From Homarus americanus (lineage: Eukaryota > Arthropoda > Malacostraca > Decapoda > Nephropidae): a stretch of DNA of 64,000 nt. A program made the translations under genes and the position numbers. The notes beneath the pieces were generated by a model that had not been told where the DNA came from, ran no database searches, and saw only the letters and a program-made list of their open reading frames with translations. This document shows, piece by piece, positions 11,145-22,630 of the stretch. Each line of letters starts with the position of its first letter. The first letter of the stretch is position 1. The stretch is taken from positions 8,105,613-8,169,612 of the forward strand of contig NW_024737068.1 of assembly GCF_018991925.1 (NCBI RefSeq), given 5' to 3'.

Positions 11145-11989
11145 TGGTCTCAGGTCGTAAAAAATTGAAGATAATTATGAATGAACGTTGTTATTTTACA
11201 GATTAGCAACAGTGTGGTGAAGAAGTAAGTTAAGCCAGGTAAAGATACACAGGTACGTATGACACAGTTTATATCATTAACTCTACGTGTTTGTGTTGAC
11301 TCTTAGTATTGTTTCTGTGTTGACTATGATCCGTGACTCCATGGCGCGTGTTTAAGTTAAATCTACAGCTCCTCCATGACGCCATGTTGATTTTTGAATG
11401 ATATTTGTGTTGATCTTTGTAGTTACTGAACACACATAAGATGACATAGAGTAGTATTAAACTAGATGATTATAAGGTAACAGTGATTATCTCTTTCTAT
11501 ATTGATACTAATAGCCCACAAAGCCTTCCTAGTGTATTATGCCTCACTGAATATCACTCTTTGTTTTTCTCAGGTCATCTATGTGTGTAATACAAACAGT
11601 ATGTCCATCTTCCAAGGCAGTATTCGTGACCATCGCCCTCCTCCCCTCCCCCACCAGTAGTTTGCATCACGTCTACTACACCTGTTTGTTTCGTTAATCA
11701 ATATGATACACCTTGATATATGACCTTTCCGATGAGGGACGAACATTACATTACATTACACAGAAGGAAGTAATGACTATATACATATTAAGCGTTATAG
11801 TATAATTTTCTGTGATACTTTTAGATAAAACATAACAAACTAGTGACAGCAAATATGATATATAAAAATAAACACAAATTCTGGTGTTTATTTACGAGAT
11901 TTATTACTACAACATTTGGATTCGTGTTTAGAAGTGAATTATGGACGATAAAATGTGATATGAGAAGCTGTAATAAACCGGTTTTTATA
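11143..11989. other. Non-coding stretch, no gene seen
   Basis: Unique AT-rich DNA with no recognisable gene or repeat array. Confidence 0.5.
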
Positions 11990-12181
11990 ATCATTTAACA
12001 ACCATGACCCACAACTACCTCTATCACTGTTGCTATTTCTACTACTAGGACTATTGGTAGTGCTATTATGATACTATTACAACTACTTATTTTTAGATGG
12101 CCTCCAACCTCCCCGTTCTAGCCATACTTTCACCATTTCATTACCTAATATCCTAATATAAAAGTACCTACCTTAGCTGAG
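11990..12181 (-). mobile_element. 3' UTR and triplet tail of copy B
   Basis: Reading the minus strand after the stop: an AT-rich spacer with TATTAGGATATTAGGTAATG, then GGGGAGGTTGGAGGCCAT, then an eroded AGT/AAT/AGC triplet tail. The order and wording match 602-843, which defines the common 3' end of this element. Confidence 0.65.
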
Positions 12182-12384
12182 TTAGTTAAGCCACAGGTCT
12201 ACGCGGCATTCGGTGATTGTTGCCTCATAGTCCATGTCTGCGACTGTTGTTGGTTTAGGGGCCGAAGATTTTGTTCCCTTGAGACACAGCAGAACAGACC
12301 TGAAGAAAGAGGGCAGGTGACATTTCAACCAGGCCACGATATAACTTATGGGTTGCTACTTCTGTTCTGTGTAACCTCGAGAGA
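12182..12384 (-). pseudogene. Copy B of the dispersed retroelement-associated ORF (C-terminal remnant)
   Basis: On the minus strand the frame ending at TAA 12182-12184 reads SYIVAWLKCHLPSFFRSVLL, then CLKGTKSSAPKPTTVADMDY. It is clearly homologous to copy A (WLRCRLSFSLLRSS, CLRGTRASAPKPTTVEDIDY) at 341-601. It carries an in-frame TAG upstream, and homology stops near 12384. Dead fragment. Confidence 0.72.
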
Positions 12385-12420
12385 CAGGTCACGGTGACAG
12401 GCAGCCAGGGGATTAAATAT

Positions 12421-12439
12421 ACTACTACTACTACTACTA
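12421..12439. repeat. Short (ACT)n
   Basis: Six ACT units about 40 bp upstream (minus sense) of the copy B homology. Confidence 0.85.
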
Positions 12440-12565
12440 ACATATCACCATGCCTCAGGGGGCCGACGTGGGTGATTGTTCCATGATTAGTTCCCTCATA
12501 AAGTGGATTATTACAGAAGATTGGGAAATTGTGATGTTTGACTGAGTGAATAAAAAGGCTAATCA

Positions 12566-13396
12566 TACGGTCAATAATCGCCAGACTAACTAATCTATTT
12601 TCCCCATATTAGTGTAATAATAACAATGAGCTTTCAGTTGTAAAGGTTAAATATATATGAATGTAAATAACACATGTGTATTGATGTTTGAGAACTACAC
12701 ATGAGTTCAAGTTTATGTAGTTAAGTCTTATGCTGTTAGTCTTGTCCACTTATGCTGTCACCTTCTCCTCCGCATATGCTGTAACTTTATCCTCCACATA
12801 TGCTGTCACCTTCTCCACATCTACTGTTACCTTTTCCACATTTCCAATAGCCTTTTCCACAGTACAGTAAGTGAGACATACCAACAACATATATACATTG
12901 AATCATTCATACACCTTACACATCCACACCCTACCCTACCCGACCACAGCCGATCCCCAACCGACCCCACCCGACCCAAGCCGACTCCACCCGACCCCAC
13001 CCGAGCCCTGAAGGTATTCTTGCTAAGCTTGTAATTCATTCCCTCAGATGACGAATTCAGGAATGGTGGAGAGTCGAGCGGAGTCATAATTCACCGCAAT
13101 CCCTTCACCTGTATAAGTAGGTCTCCACAAACAGGCAAACACCCACCCCCTCCCCCCCACTCGAACCCCTCCCCCCTCCCCCCACCCACCCCGTCCCTCC
13201 CTCTACCTGCCGACCACTATAATCAGGTGGTGTGTGTCCTTGTTTAGTGGAACAACTTAGTGTCGTGAGAGGGGAATAGTTTATAAGACGGACTACCACT
13301 CTGTACAAAGTGGCATAAGAGTAAGAAGTATTGTTTTGTTTTGGTCTTTATGCTTCTTATCTCTTTAACTCCATTTTATTAAGAGTTTAGGTATAT

Positions 13397-13399
<3 letters not shown>
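12566..13399. other. Non-coding stretch with C-rich tracts
   Basis: About 12905-13010 is a degenerate CCCGACCCCA-type array. About 13141-13200 is almost pure C with single A, T or G breaks. No gene supported. Confidence 0.6.
13141..13200 (-). repeat. C-run tract (G-quadruplex potential on minus strand)
   Basis: More than six runs of three or more C within 60 bp. Confidence 0.75.

Positions 13400-13465
<66 letters not shown>
13400..13465. repeat. (GA)n microsatellite
   Basis: 33 perfect units. Confidence 0.97.
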
Positions 13466-13468
<3 letters not shown>

Positions 13469-15849
13469 TTCGTATGTTGACTAGTGGACTGAATGTATTA
13501 AACTGGATTACACGTTTTAAAGACCCTTAGTTGTTAATGCGCAGTAATATATCATAACATCATCTTGTACCATTAATCTAGGTAAAATTTATAATAGTAG
13601 CGTGTGATAAACAACTGCCTCTGCTACCTGGGCGCGTGACGCGGTGACGGAAGTATTCACAGTGTCACCTTGGAATTTTAATGTATTCTAGTGACTCAGG
13701 CTGCGTCACACAACTGATTCTTGAATTTATACCCAATTTACACCTCTACCCACTACAGCAACGAGTCAAATAGAATAAATAGATCGACCTGAATATTTCA
13801 ACTTTATTAACTTTAGACGTTACCCAAAATAACAATCATTCGTTCTCCTTTATCGTATATATAATACTCTAAGACATCATTAACTCTTCACTATCAGTTT
13901 ATTCTATCCTATTTCTTTGGTTATAAGGTGAGTTTTGGTTACCTTGCATGACAGAACCTCAGTGATAAGCTCACGAGTATGTTTTGTTTATACATGGACA
14001 AACATAATGTCTCCAAAACTTGTCTACATACGGCCTTACAGATCACGCGAATGCTTTTATTACAATAGCAACATTGTCCTCACACACATCAACAAGTGAG
14101 GATATTGTTGCTGTTTTGATAAAGGCTTTCACGCGACTCTATAAGGCATTGTGTTCATATTTTTTTCCAAGACATTGTACTAATTCTAACTCGTATACTG
14201 TATGTTGTCTGGAATATTTCGACGCTTGTAGTACAGACCTCATGTGGTGTTGTGGATCTACACTGATGATTAAAAAGAACATGAGAGTCAGGTGTGTTAG
14301 GGGTGACTAAATCTTCCCTTCTAGCTAGTTGATACTCTGAATTATTGACCTTGTTTATCCTGCACAAGACTTCAAGAAACGATCAGTCATTCTGTTGTCT
14401 CACTGGATCAAAGTTTAGACATTATTGTTATTTATATATTTTTAGTTCATGGTTCATAGTTATAATGGTGATAACTGGTCTGTTTTTATTTTTATTCTTG
14501 ATACGAAATTCTTGAAAGTTCCTGGAGAAAAAAAGTTTAAAGGGCTGTCCAGTTTAGATTACGCTATGTTAAAGTGATTTCGTATCCCAAGAATTAAAGA
14601 GAGTGAATAACATAAGGAATATTACCTAACAATTATTGTCTCTCTGAACCAAAATGTGATATATACAGGATCTAGTTAATGATCGTCTATTGAAGGTTAT
14701 ATCTCTAGACTCCTGTGTTCTTTACGTGGCTTATTGACTCACTCACTCACACACTGACTGAGAGAGATTAATTCCCTTAATATAATCTAGAATGTGATTT
14801 ACTAAACTCACTAACAACTCTATTCATAATCACATAACTGATTCATTCACTAACATAAATTAAATACTAGGAAACGAATCATCGTCCCTCACCAGCCAAG
14901 ACCCAAAAAAAAAAATAATGATAATAATCTGTATGCTGGTGCAGAGGAGGTATAAGTCGTACTTGTTGACAGCAGTTAAGACAATCACACACTGCGATAA
15001 AAGCAAGACAAAAAAACACGACTCTCAATGTCTTTACTCGACCCGGTCATGCCATCTTCATCCACACATTAACAGGAGACCAAACAAACACTTGAATTTT
15101 ATTATAATTCCCGACAGCAACAAGATTATAATGACTTTTCCGTGTTATCCTTAGTTATTATCAGGCTTTCTGTTTATCATTGTTTGTATACGTTTACCGC
15201 CTATTAGTATTGTTTGTATGTTTGTCTATGTACACTGTTTGTATACTATGAACGTAAATCGTATACTTTCACTGTGTATGTTCAGTAGGCCACAGGTATA
15301 GTGTTCCACCCTTTTGTGAACCTTTCCGAACATGTGGCAAAGTCGGTATCGAAGTTGCTTTTTATTGAATGAATGAATGGCTCTATGTCCGTCAATCCGT
15401 CCATCTATCCACTGTCTTTTATCATCTAATCTTTTGTGGTTAATTTTATCGGGAGAGTGATTGAATGGTGGTGGTGGTTGGCGATGATTGTGGTAGTAAG
15501 AGTGATAGAGGTAAAGGTGATGGTGATAGTAAAGTGGTGATGGTGGTAATGGTGGTAGTGATAGTGGTAGCGTTGTCTATCCTGTCATATTATATTAAAA
15601 AAAGGAAAAAAAGAAAACACGAGTAAAAACAACAGGACTAGAGTATAATTAGTAAGACAGGTCATTGGCTGCACGAGTGTCTATAATTAGGCCGAGAAAC
15701 CACTGCCTTGAGCCTTCATGTCGCCTCTACACGGTCACTTTGTTTACATTTGATATGAGGGAACATTTCTTGACGTTTGGACTGACTGTGTACTGAGAGC
15801 TATCTGGTCCCTCAAGGGCCTTCCTCCTTGCCTGCTCCCTGAGACACTG
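13466..15849. other. Non-coding stretch, no gene seen
   Basis: Mostly unique AT-rich DNA. A degenerate GGT/GAT tract sits at about 15461-15575. Open frames at 14020-14310 and 14918-15154 show no domain, codon signature or splice context. Confidence 0.5.
15461..15575. repeat. Degenerate GGT/GAT/AGT triplet repeat
   Basis: Repeated GGTGGTGGT, GGTGATGGTGATAG and GGTAGTGATAG words. Confidence 0.7.
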
Positions 15850-18690
15850 TTTTAGTTTAACAAATTTATTGGCAGAGCTTGTAGTACAGTTTGCCTATTC
15901 TGAGTAATTCAGTCAGGTCTTGACACTGAGGGTGGTATCACTTCTCACTGCCACAGAGGTTCATACACAAAGAAATACATCATATTCATTAACAGCTATA
16001 AATGTATAGAGGTCAGATTCATATGGGTAATGTCACTGTTCACTGCCATGCAGGACAGAGGTTCGTACACAAAGAGATGCATCATATTCATTGACAGTAC
16101 ATATACATATATGTAAACACACACACACACATATACATACATATACATATATACATACACATATACATGTACATGTACATATATATACACACACGCACAC
16201 ATACATACATATACATCGGTCAGATTCATGTGGGTAAGGTCACTTTTCACTGCCATACAGGACAGAGGTTCGTACACAAAGAATGCATCATATTCATTGA
16301 CACTATATATAGGTCAGTGGATCACATACATTGGAGTCATATTCTAATTGAAGACTAATCAGTGTGGGCCAGCAGCAAATCTGGGATAAACAGCAAGAAT
16401 GTCCTCAAGCACACCTGATTCAATGAAGTAATTACATAGTTCAAGATACAATAAGTCAGGTGGCTTGAAGTCTTTGACAGTGTCACATTCAATAATATAG
16501 TGTTCAAGTGTATGCTTTAAAGGTTTATCACAAAGTTTACATGCTGAGTGTTCCGGTATGGGTACAGCGTTACTAACTTGCCAGATGTGTCTGTATCCTA
16601 GCCTAATTCTGGCCACGACTACATCACATTGTCTGGTTCTGTCCTTATGCTGGCCATACCGGTACCTCTTGTTACAAAATTTGTCATATTTACTAATGCT
16701 ACAACTGTCAGGTCTCTCTGCATTTCTCACTTCTTCTAGATCAGAGTTCATGATTCTGACTTGAATGTTTTTAATTACAGCATTGGACAGGCCAAGGTCA
16801 CGGTCAACATTTTCTTTCTTACATGCCTCATTGGCCAGTCTATCAGCACGGTCATGATACCTGATTCCAACATGGGACGGAATCCACACAAATTCGATAC
16901 GAAAGTTGTTCTCATTGGCAGTTATCACATTCCTTTTAATATCACATACAACTTTAGACATAGAGCCTGACGGGCTGTTCATTGATTTCAAAGCACTTTG
17001 AGAGTCACAGAATATCACCCCACCTCCATTTTCTTTGAGGTAGTCTGTGGCTAAGTAGATTCCAGTTAGTTCAGTTTGTGTTGTGCTGGCCCAGTTGTTC
17101 AGCCTTTGTTTGTTTGACACTATCATCTCTTTTTCTTTATATATTACAATTGCACAGCCTGTTCTACCTGTGTTTGTCTGCACAGAACCATCAGTAAAAG
17201 CATAACATTCACTTGATTTAATACTCTCTATGTGTCTGTTAATAGTTTCTAGTGTGACACATCTCACCACATCGGTGTTTAACATTTGCTTACTACCAAC
17301 AGGAGTGTAATTAATAGGAACTGATATGTCCAGCCAAGGAGGAATGGCATTAATAGGTTCGTCTGGGGTGATTGGGACATTCAGTTTCAAGAGATCTGCA
17401 ACACTTTTATGAAGCCACGCCCCAAAGAGAGTCTTTTGTGGAAGGTTGGCGAGATGGTCGGGATTACTTAGATAGAACATCAACTCAGTTTGAGTTGTAG
17501 TTTGAGAACCATTGTTCTTCAAAACTTTGACACAAAACATGGTATTAAGTAGGGCTATCCTCTCAGATAGGGAGGGCAGTCCGAGCTCTTTCCTCATGTT
17601 TACAATTCTGGTTGATTTTGGGCAACCTAGGATGATGCGCATGGCTTCATTTTGCACTACCTCAAGGCTGTTGAGTTGTTTAGGCGGAATAGTCACAAGA
17701 TGGAGAGCATGATAGTCAACTACAGAACGAATGAAGTGAAGATAGAAAGTACGAGCATAGGTGATGTTAATTCCACAGCCCTTGCCAACAAGGGTTCTGA
17801 GGGGTTTAATGCGCTGCATTAGTTTGTCATGAAGGTTGCTGACAAAGTTTGCATCATTCACACAAATTCCAAGATATTTATAGGAGCTACATAGTTCCAA
17901 GGGCATGCTGTTAATGTTATAGTCAAGAGGCAGAGGGTGAGCAGGACGAGGATTGAGGACCCTCGTCTTGTCAACAGATATTATGAGACCGCATTCAACA
18001 GTTCTCCGAGCAAATACATCCAGCAAGGCTTGGAGCCTGAGTTTGGTTTGTGTCATAATGCAGATATCATCAACATAGCATATTACGGCTTCGTTTGGCT
18101 GAACTGGAATGTCAGCAATAAGCTTGTGCATCAGTATATTAAAGAGCATAGGACTTAACACTCCTCCCTGAGGCGTGCCCAGCTCAAATGATCTCATTCT
18201 GGTACTTTTAACTCCCCTAAACAGAACACTGGCATACTTGTTGGACAGGTAACCCTTTATCCATGTCAGGAGGTTACCTTGGATGCCAAAATTAGCTAGT
18301 TGCTCAAGTATAAAGTCTCTATTAGCTACATCAAAGGCTGATTTAAGGTCTATGAAGGCTGTTTGTGTCTTATCTTTTGAGTGAACAAGATATTCTGCAA
18401 AGCTTGTCTGTGTGCTGCGCCCGGGCATGAACCCGTACAGATTAGGGGCGAGTTTGTCTTTGACTTGAAACATGAGACGGTTTAGAACAACTCTTTCAAG
18501 GACTTTACACATACAGGATGTAAGTGAAATTGGCCTGAAGTTTGGAGAATTAGCTTTAGGGATTGGAACTATGTTTCCATGAGTCCATGTCTTAGGCAGA
18601 ATACCCTGTGTGAGGCTCATTTGATACAGGTCAAGCAGTGGATGGTTAGGGATCTCATTCGACACTGTGAGTTGGAGGGAGGGAGTCAAG
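15850..18690 (-). mobile_element. 5'-truncated non-LTR retrotransposon, I-like group (RT + RNase H)
   Basis: Contains the reverse transcriptase/RNase H frame at 16359-18731 and a 3' UTR of about 500 bp. The UTR is built of about three copies of a roughly 90-bp unit and an AC/AT microsatellite, and reaches an AATAAA signal at about 15868 (minus strand). The 5' boundary, about 18670-18690, is where protein similarity begins; everything upstream in an intact element (ORF1, endonuclease, N-terminal RT) is absent. RT followed by RNase H on one polyprotein points to the I-type clades; exact clade not determined. Confidence 0.8.
15937..16302 (-). repeat. Tandem repeats in the LINE 3' UTR (about 90 bp, three copies)
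   Basis: Copies at about 15937-15994 (partial), 16011-16097 and 16218-16302 share GGTCAGATTCAT, TCACTGCCAT, AGAGGTTCGTACACAAAGA and CATATTCATTGACA. An (AC/AT)n tract at about 16117-16216 separates the last two. Confidence 0.85.
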
Positions 18691-18731
18691 CAGGGAGCAA
18701 GCAGGAAGGGAGAGACATTTTTCAGGGACAC
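16359..18731 (-). CDS. Reverse transcriptase-RNase H polyprotein, N-terminally truncated
   Basis: An open frame of about 790 codons with no internal stop. RT motifs: IPKANSPNFRPISL (about 57-70), FIDLKSAFDVANRDF (126-140), GTPQGGVLSP (185-194), catalytic YVDD (219-222) and KYLGI in the thumb region (about 284). The RNase H domain shows all four acidic residues: FTDGS (D513), TQTELTG (E553), IFCDSQSA (D575) and DRADRLANEA (D629). It also has IPSHVG. A CxxC...HxxxxxxxC zinc-knuckle-like motif follows at about 730-748. It would copy the element RNA by target-primed reverse transcription. The first 20 or so codons do not look like the family and probably come from flanking DNA, so this start is not a real one. 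The intact frame suggests a fairly recent insertion; without an endonuclease it cannot move by itself. Confidence 0.88.
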   Translation of the reverse strand: MSLKNVSPFLLAPCLTPSLQLTVSNEIPNHPLLDLYQMSLTQGILPKTWTHGNIVPIPKANSPNFRPISLTSCMCKVLERVVLNRLMFQVKDKLAPNLYGFMPGRSTQTSFAEYLVHSKDKTQTAFIDLKSAFDVANRDFILEQLANFGIQGNLLTWIKGYLSNKYASVLFRGVKSTRMRSFELGTPQGGVLSPMLFNILMHKLIADIPVQPNEAVICYVDDICIMTQTKLRLQALLDVFARRTVECGLIISVDKTRVLNPRPAHPLPLDYNINSMPLELCSSYKYLGICVNDANFVSNLHDKLMQRIKPLRTLVGKGCGINITYARTFYLHFIRSVVDYHALHLVTIPPKQLNSLEVVQNEAMRIILGCPKSTRIVNMRKELGLPSLSERIALLNTMFCVKVLKNNGSQTTTQTELMFYLSNPDHLANLPQKTLFGAWLHKSVADLLKLNVPITPDEPINAIPPWLDISVPINYTPVGSKQMLNTDVVRCVTLETINRHIESIKSSECYAFTDGSVQTNTGRTGCAIVIYKEKEMIVSNKQRLNNWASTTQTELTGIYLATDYLKENGGGVIFCDSQSALKSMNSPSGSMSKVVCDIKRNVITANENNFRIEFVWIPSHVGIRYHDRADRLANEACKKENVDRDLGLSNAVIKNIQVRIMNSDLEEVRNAERPDSCSISKYDKFCNKRYRYGQHKDRTRQCDVVVARIRLGYRHIWQVSNAVPIPEHSACKLCDKPLKHTLEHYIIECDTVKDFKPPDLLYLELCNYFIESGVLEDILAVYPRFAAGPH

Positions 18732-18904
18732 CGTATATATATAAGCTTCTGATGCAGTATACTTTAATATATCCTGGTATGTCTGGGTATATTACGTATA
18801 TTTAACAGTTATTGAGGTGTCTTACGCTCACTAGTGACTCTGTGTTGTGTGCTTGTGTTATATATTGATGTTAATGCCAGTTGGATAAACCTGTTGAGGT
18901 GATA

Positions 18905-19044
18905 TTGGTGGTGGTGGTGGTGGTGGTGGTGGTAGGGGATGTGGTGGCGTCGGTGGTAGTGATAGTACTAGTGTCAGTAGTTGTAGTGGCAATGGCAACA
19001 ATATTAGCAGCAGTAGTAGCAATGGTCGCAGTAGTGGCAAGTGG
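18905..19044. repeat. (GGT)n with degenerate GTA/GCA triplet flank
   Basis: Nine pure GGT units followed by about 110 bp of mixed GGT/AGT/GCA triplets. Val-rich and Thr-rich frames here are artefacts. Confidence 0.88.
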
Positions 19045-19299
19045 TTTGACGTGTTCAGAGTACATTACACGGCCGTATAATCAATCCTTTCCCGTGTTGT
19101 ATCGCGATAATGACAAAGCAAAGACGGAGGTGATTCTTTGCATTAAGAGCCCAGTACTATGTTTATACGAGTGTTACCGTCTGCGCTGTACTGTGAAGGA
19201 TACATTATTGAAACTCACACAAAGGCGTTAAAGAGCATTGGAGCTTGTTATTGAGTTAAGAGAAGCCGTAGCATTTGTTTTTGTCGTAATGGTGGTCAT

Positions 19300-19455
19300 C
19301 CTGGTAGACAATTGTGGTTGATTGATACAGCTAGTAGACGATTGTGGTTGATTGATACAGCTGGGGGAGTATTGTGGTTGATACAGCTGGTAGACTATTG
19401 TGGTTGATTGATATAGCTGGTAGACGATTGTGATTGTGTGATACAGGTGGTTGAT
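19300..19455. repeat. 30-bp minisatellite, five copies
   Basis: ATTGTGGTTG anchors lie at 19311, 19341, 19371, 19397 and about 19427, each followed by GATACAGCTGGTAGA-like sequence. Confidence 0.85.
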
Positions 19456-19608
19456 CAGGACAGCTGGTGTAGTATTGTATTGTTGGTCGATAAAGCTGAA
19501 ATACATTGCTAGCTTGTCGTGTTGGTAACCTTACACACAAGTGGGCTCTTTGCTTTGATCTGACACCTCTTGAGAGACTCTGTTGTGTCGTAGTTTTATG
19601 ACGCCAGA

Positions 19609-19611
<3 letters not shown>

Positions 19612-19663
<52 letters not shown>
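19612..19663. repeat. (GT)n microsatellite
   Basis: About 26 units. Confidence 0.97.
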
Positions 19664-19664
<1 letters not shown>

Positions 19665-19782
19665 ATAATGCTCTAGCTGTTGGCAATGCTGTGTCATAAT
19701 CTCTCACTGTAGGAAATACTGCGTCAGAATGTCTTACTGTTGAAAATACAGCCATAATCTCTCAATGCTAGAAATACTGTGT
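19661..19782. repeat. Degenerate 30-bp tandem repeat, four copies
   Basis: Units begin GTCATAAT or CCATAAT and end AAATACTGT. Confidence 0.7.
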
Positions 19783-20384
19783 CTCCTGTCTGTTTTGAGC
19801 AGTTCAGATACACTACACTGTACACAAAGAGGCAGTGTGGTCACCGTACTATACTCACCAGCCATCACATCCACATCCACACCCACAACCACATCCCCAT
19901 CCGCATACTCTGAGTACCCTAACTGCGAACCAAGTACTCATAGGACGGGAGACGAGTTCAGTATCCATTGCACCCCCGCTCCTAAAACTCAACATGTGTA
20001 TTTAAGCTCTCGTGTAGAAAAATTATAACTAACATCAGTACAGGTGAAGGATGATTGTGTCAGGAAGCGAAAGGTATAGCGTCTCTCCCTGGTGAAATAC
20101 TCCCTAGGCTATTGCAATTAATTATGATTCTCAGGTAAGATCTAATTCACATTTCAAAATTAAATTATATGCCGACGTGTGTAATGAGTTTAAAATTAAC
20201 TTGTAAAGCATGAGGAAATGAAGTTTCTTCCTTGTAATGAGTTTAGAATTAACCTGGGAAGAGGAGAGAATGGGTATTTATCTCTTGTCTTGAGTTTTAA
20301 TGAAAGTATCAGTAAAAGGGAGATGTTTATAACGTGTTCTCTCAAATTAATTAGGATTTAAGTTGGATTACGTCATTAGCTTCC

Positions 20385-20388
<4 letters not shown>
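19783..20388. other. Non-coding stretch, no gene seen
   Basis: Unique DNA. The words GTAATGAGTTTAAAATTAAC and GTAATGAGTTTAGAATTAAC (about 20180-20255) form a diverged pair. Confidence 0.45.

Positions 20389-20437
<49 letters not shown>
20389..20437. repeat. (CT)n microsatellite
   Basis: About 24 units. Confidence 0.97.
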
Positions 20438-20438
<1 letters not shown>

Positions 20439-20686
20439 AAGTCACACGATAAACTTACAACTCAAAGTCACGTGTAAAGGAATCGAACTTTCTAATGATT
20501 CATAGATGTTAATAAAGCACAAAGGAAGTATGTGTTTGTATCCATTTGTAAGTAATAATCACCAAGTCAGAAAATTACTACGCAAAACATACCCGGGCAT
20601 TTCAGTCGCCAAGAAAACCGCACCTCACCTTCCTTCTACCTGGTGATTACCCAACTAGAACACCTGAATTGACTTATAATTTAGTA

Positions 20687-20687
<1 letters not shown>

Positions 20688-20730
<43 letters not shown>

Positions 20731-20737
20731 ACACACA
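20688..20737. repeat. (AC)n microsatellite
   Basis: About 25 units with one AT break. Confidence 0.95.
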
Positions 20738-20962
20738 ATCACCATTCTCGATTCAGGAGGTGATTAAGTCAGTCATCTTACCTTGTGGCTAAACTACCAA
20801 TTACTGTAATTTATACTTTGACAAGATTTCATTCAGTGAGATTAGAGACTATTGATCCGACAACTCTTGATTAATGCTCGGCCAGTCGACTCAAAGATTC
20901 AGTCATGTGTGCGTTATTGTGGGTGAATACTGGATAGTCAAACACTCATACTGACTAGTGGG

Positions 20963-21060
20963 TACACACACACACACACACACACAACACACACTCACAT
21001 ATACATACACACACACACACACACAACACACACACATATACATACACACACACACACACA
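20963..21060. repeat. Interrupted (AC)n microsatellite
   Basis: AC blocks separated by AACAC and ATATACATAC. The block ACACAACACACAC...ATATACATACAC occurs twice, so the compound unit itself is duplicated. Confidence 0.9.
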
Positions 21061-21148
21061 TTGAGATAGCAGGTAAGATAACAGTACTTCTAGATAATAG
21101 CAAAAAGATAACTCAGAATATCAGCATTAGTTAAAAGACCGTAAAATA

Positions 21149-21169
21149 TATAGATAGATAGATAGATAA
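21149..21169. repeat. Short (GATA)n
   Basis: Five TAGA/GATA units. Confidence 0.85.
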
Positions 21170-21351
21170 TTAGGGAGAGCGAATACCTGTATGGTACACA
21201 TAGGCCTATAGGTCTTTTGGGGGTCATGTCAGCATTCATAACAAGTTTACATTGGTTTTAAGTTTTAATTGTTTATGTTAAAGCGTTGACTAGGTGTTGT
21301 GAAGAGACGCAAGTGTGCATTATCGCATGGATGCACAGACGCACAGATGAT

Positions 21352-21707
<356 letters not shown>

Positions 21708-22034
21708 TAATGAAAATGCTACGAATATGAATAAGAATAAAAATTACGAACAAGAATAGTAAGAAAAAAATAATACCTACAAACAAACAAAATATCACCA
21801 TAATAAAAAAATAATAACACAAGAAATATGAATAACCACGAATAATAGTGAATAAAAGAAGAGAAATTATGATTAAAAAAAAATCTATATAAATGACCGG
21901 AGAAAGACGGGAGGTTGAGAATAAAGATAACGGAAGAATTATAACAGAATGAGGCGGTGTAAGATTACTGAAATACCAGCCACGAGACGACAATGTCCAG
22001 ATATCACGAATGTCGGGGCAGCTTATAAACACGA

Positions 22035-22340
22035 TAGCGCAAAGATTCGATAGCGGTTAGTTATTTGTATATGGATAGATACGATAGCACATAGAGAGGA
22101 CAATGATAAGATAGCGATGAGTTATATGGATATGGACAAATTCGATAGCCAAAATATGATAGCACAAATATACAATAGCACAAAGATGCGATAACATAGA
22201 TATACAATAATATATAGATATGATAGCATAGTCATAACACAGAGCTAAGATAACATAATGAGATGATAACATAAAAATACGACACTGGACAGTTATATGA
22301 ATACGTAGATACGATAGCGGAAAATACGGGCCATAAATTA
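22035..22340. repeat. Eroded tandem repeat based on GATAGCACAAA / GATACGATAGCG
   Basis: The words GATAGC, GATAACATA, ATACAATA and TATATGGATATGGA recur irregularly. A related stretch (CGATAGTACAAAGATAGGAC) is at about 23307. Confidence 0.6.
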
Positions 22341-22394
22341 AAAAAAAATACAAAAACGATAACTTATATGCTAAGTGATTAAGTCTCGCATATA

Positions 22395-22630
22395 GAAGGA
22401 CCCTAGACCCTTATTTATAAAGCCCCAAAAGTAAGCCCAACAGACTACTTATGAAGCCCCTAAAAGTGAGCCCTACAGCCTACTTATAAAGCCCTAAGAG
22501 TGAACTCTTAAAGACTATATCTAAACCCCTAAATGTGAGCTCTAGAACCTATTTACAAAAGCCCTAAAAGTAAGCTCTTTAGAATCTACTTGTAGAGCTC
22601 AGACTATGTCCCACTAAACACTATTTGTAG
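22395..22630. repeat. Eroded 37-bp tandem repeat, about six copies
   Basis: Repeats share GCCC(C/T)AAAAGTGAGC, then CC/GA...CCTACTTATAAA. Confidence 0.7.

Noticed and set aside
12255..12566. 103-codon minus-strand frame
   Set aside because: Overlaps copy B in the wrong frame; the homologous frame is a different one that ends at 12182.
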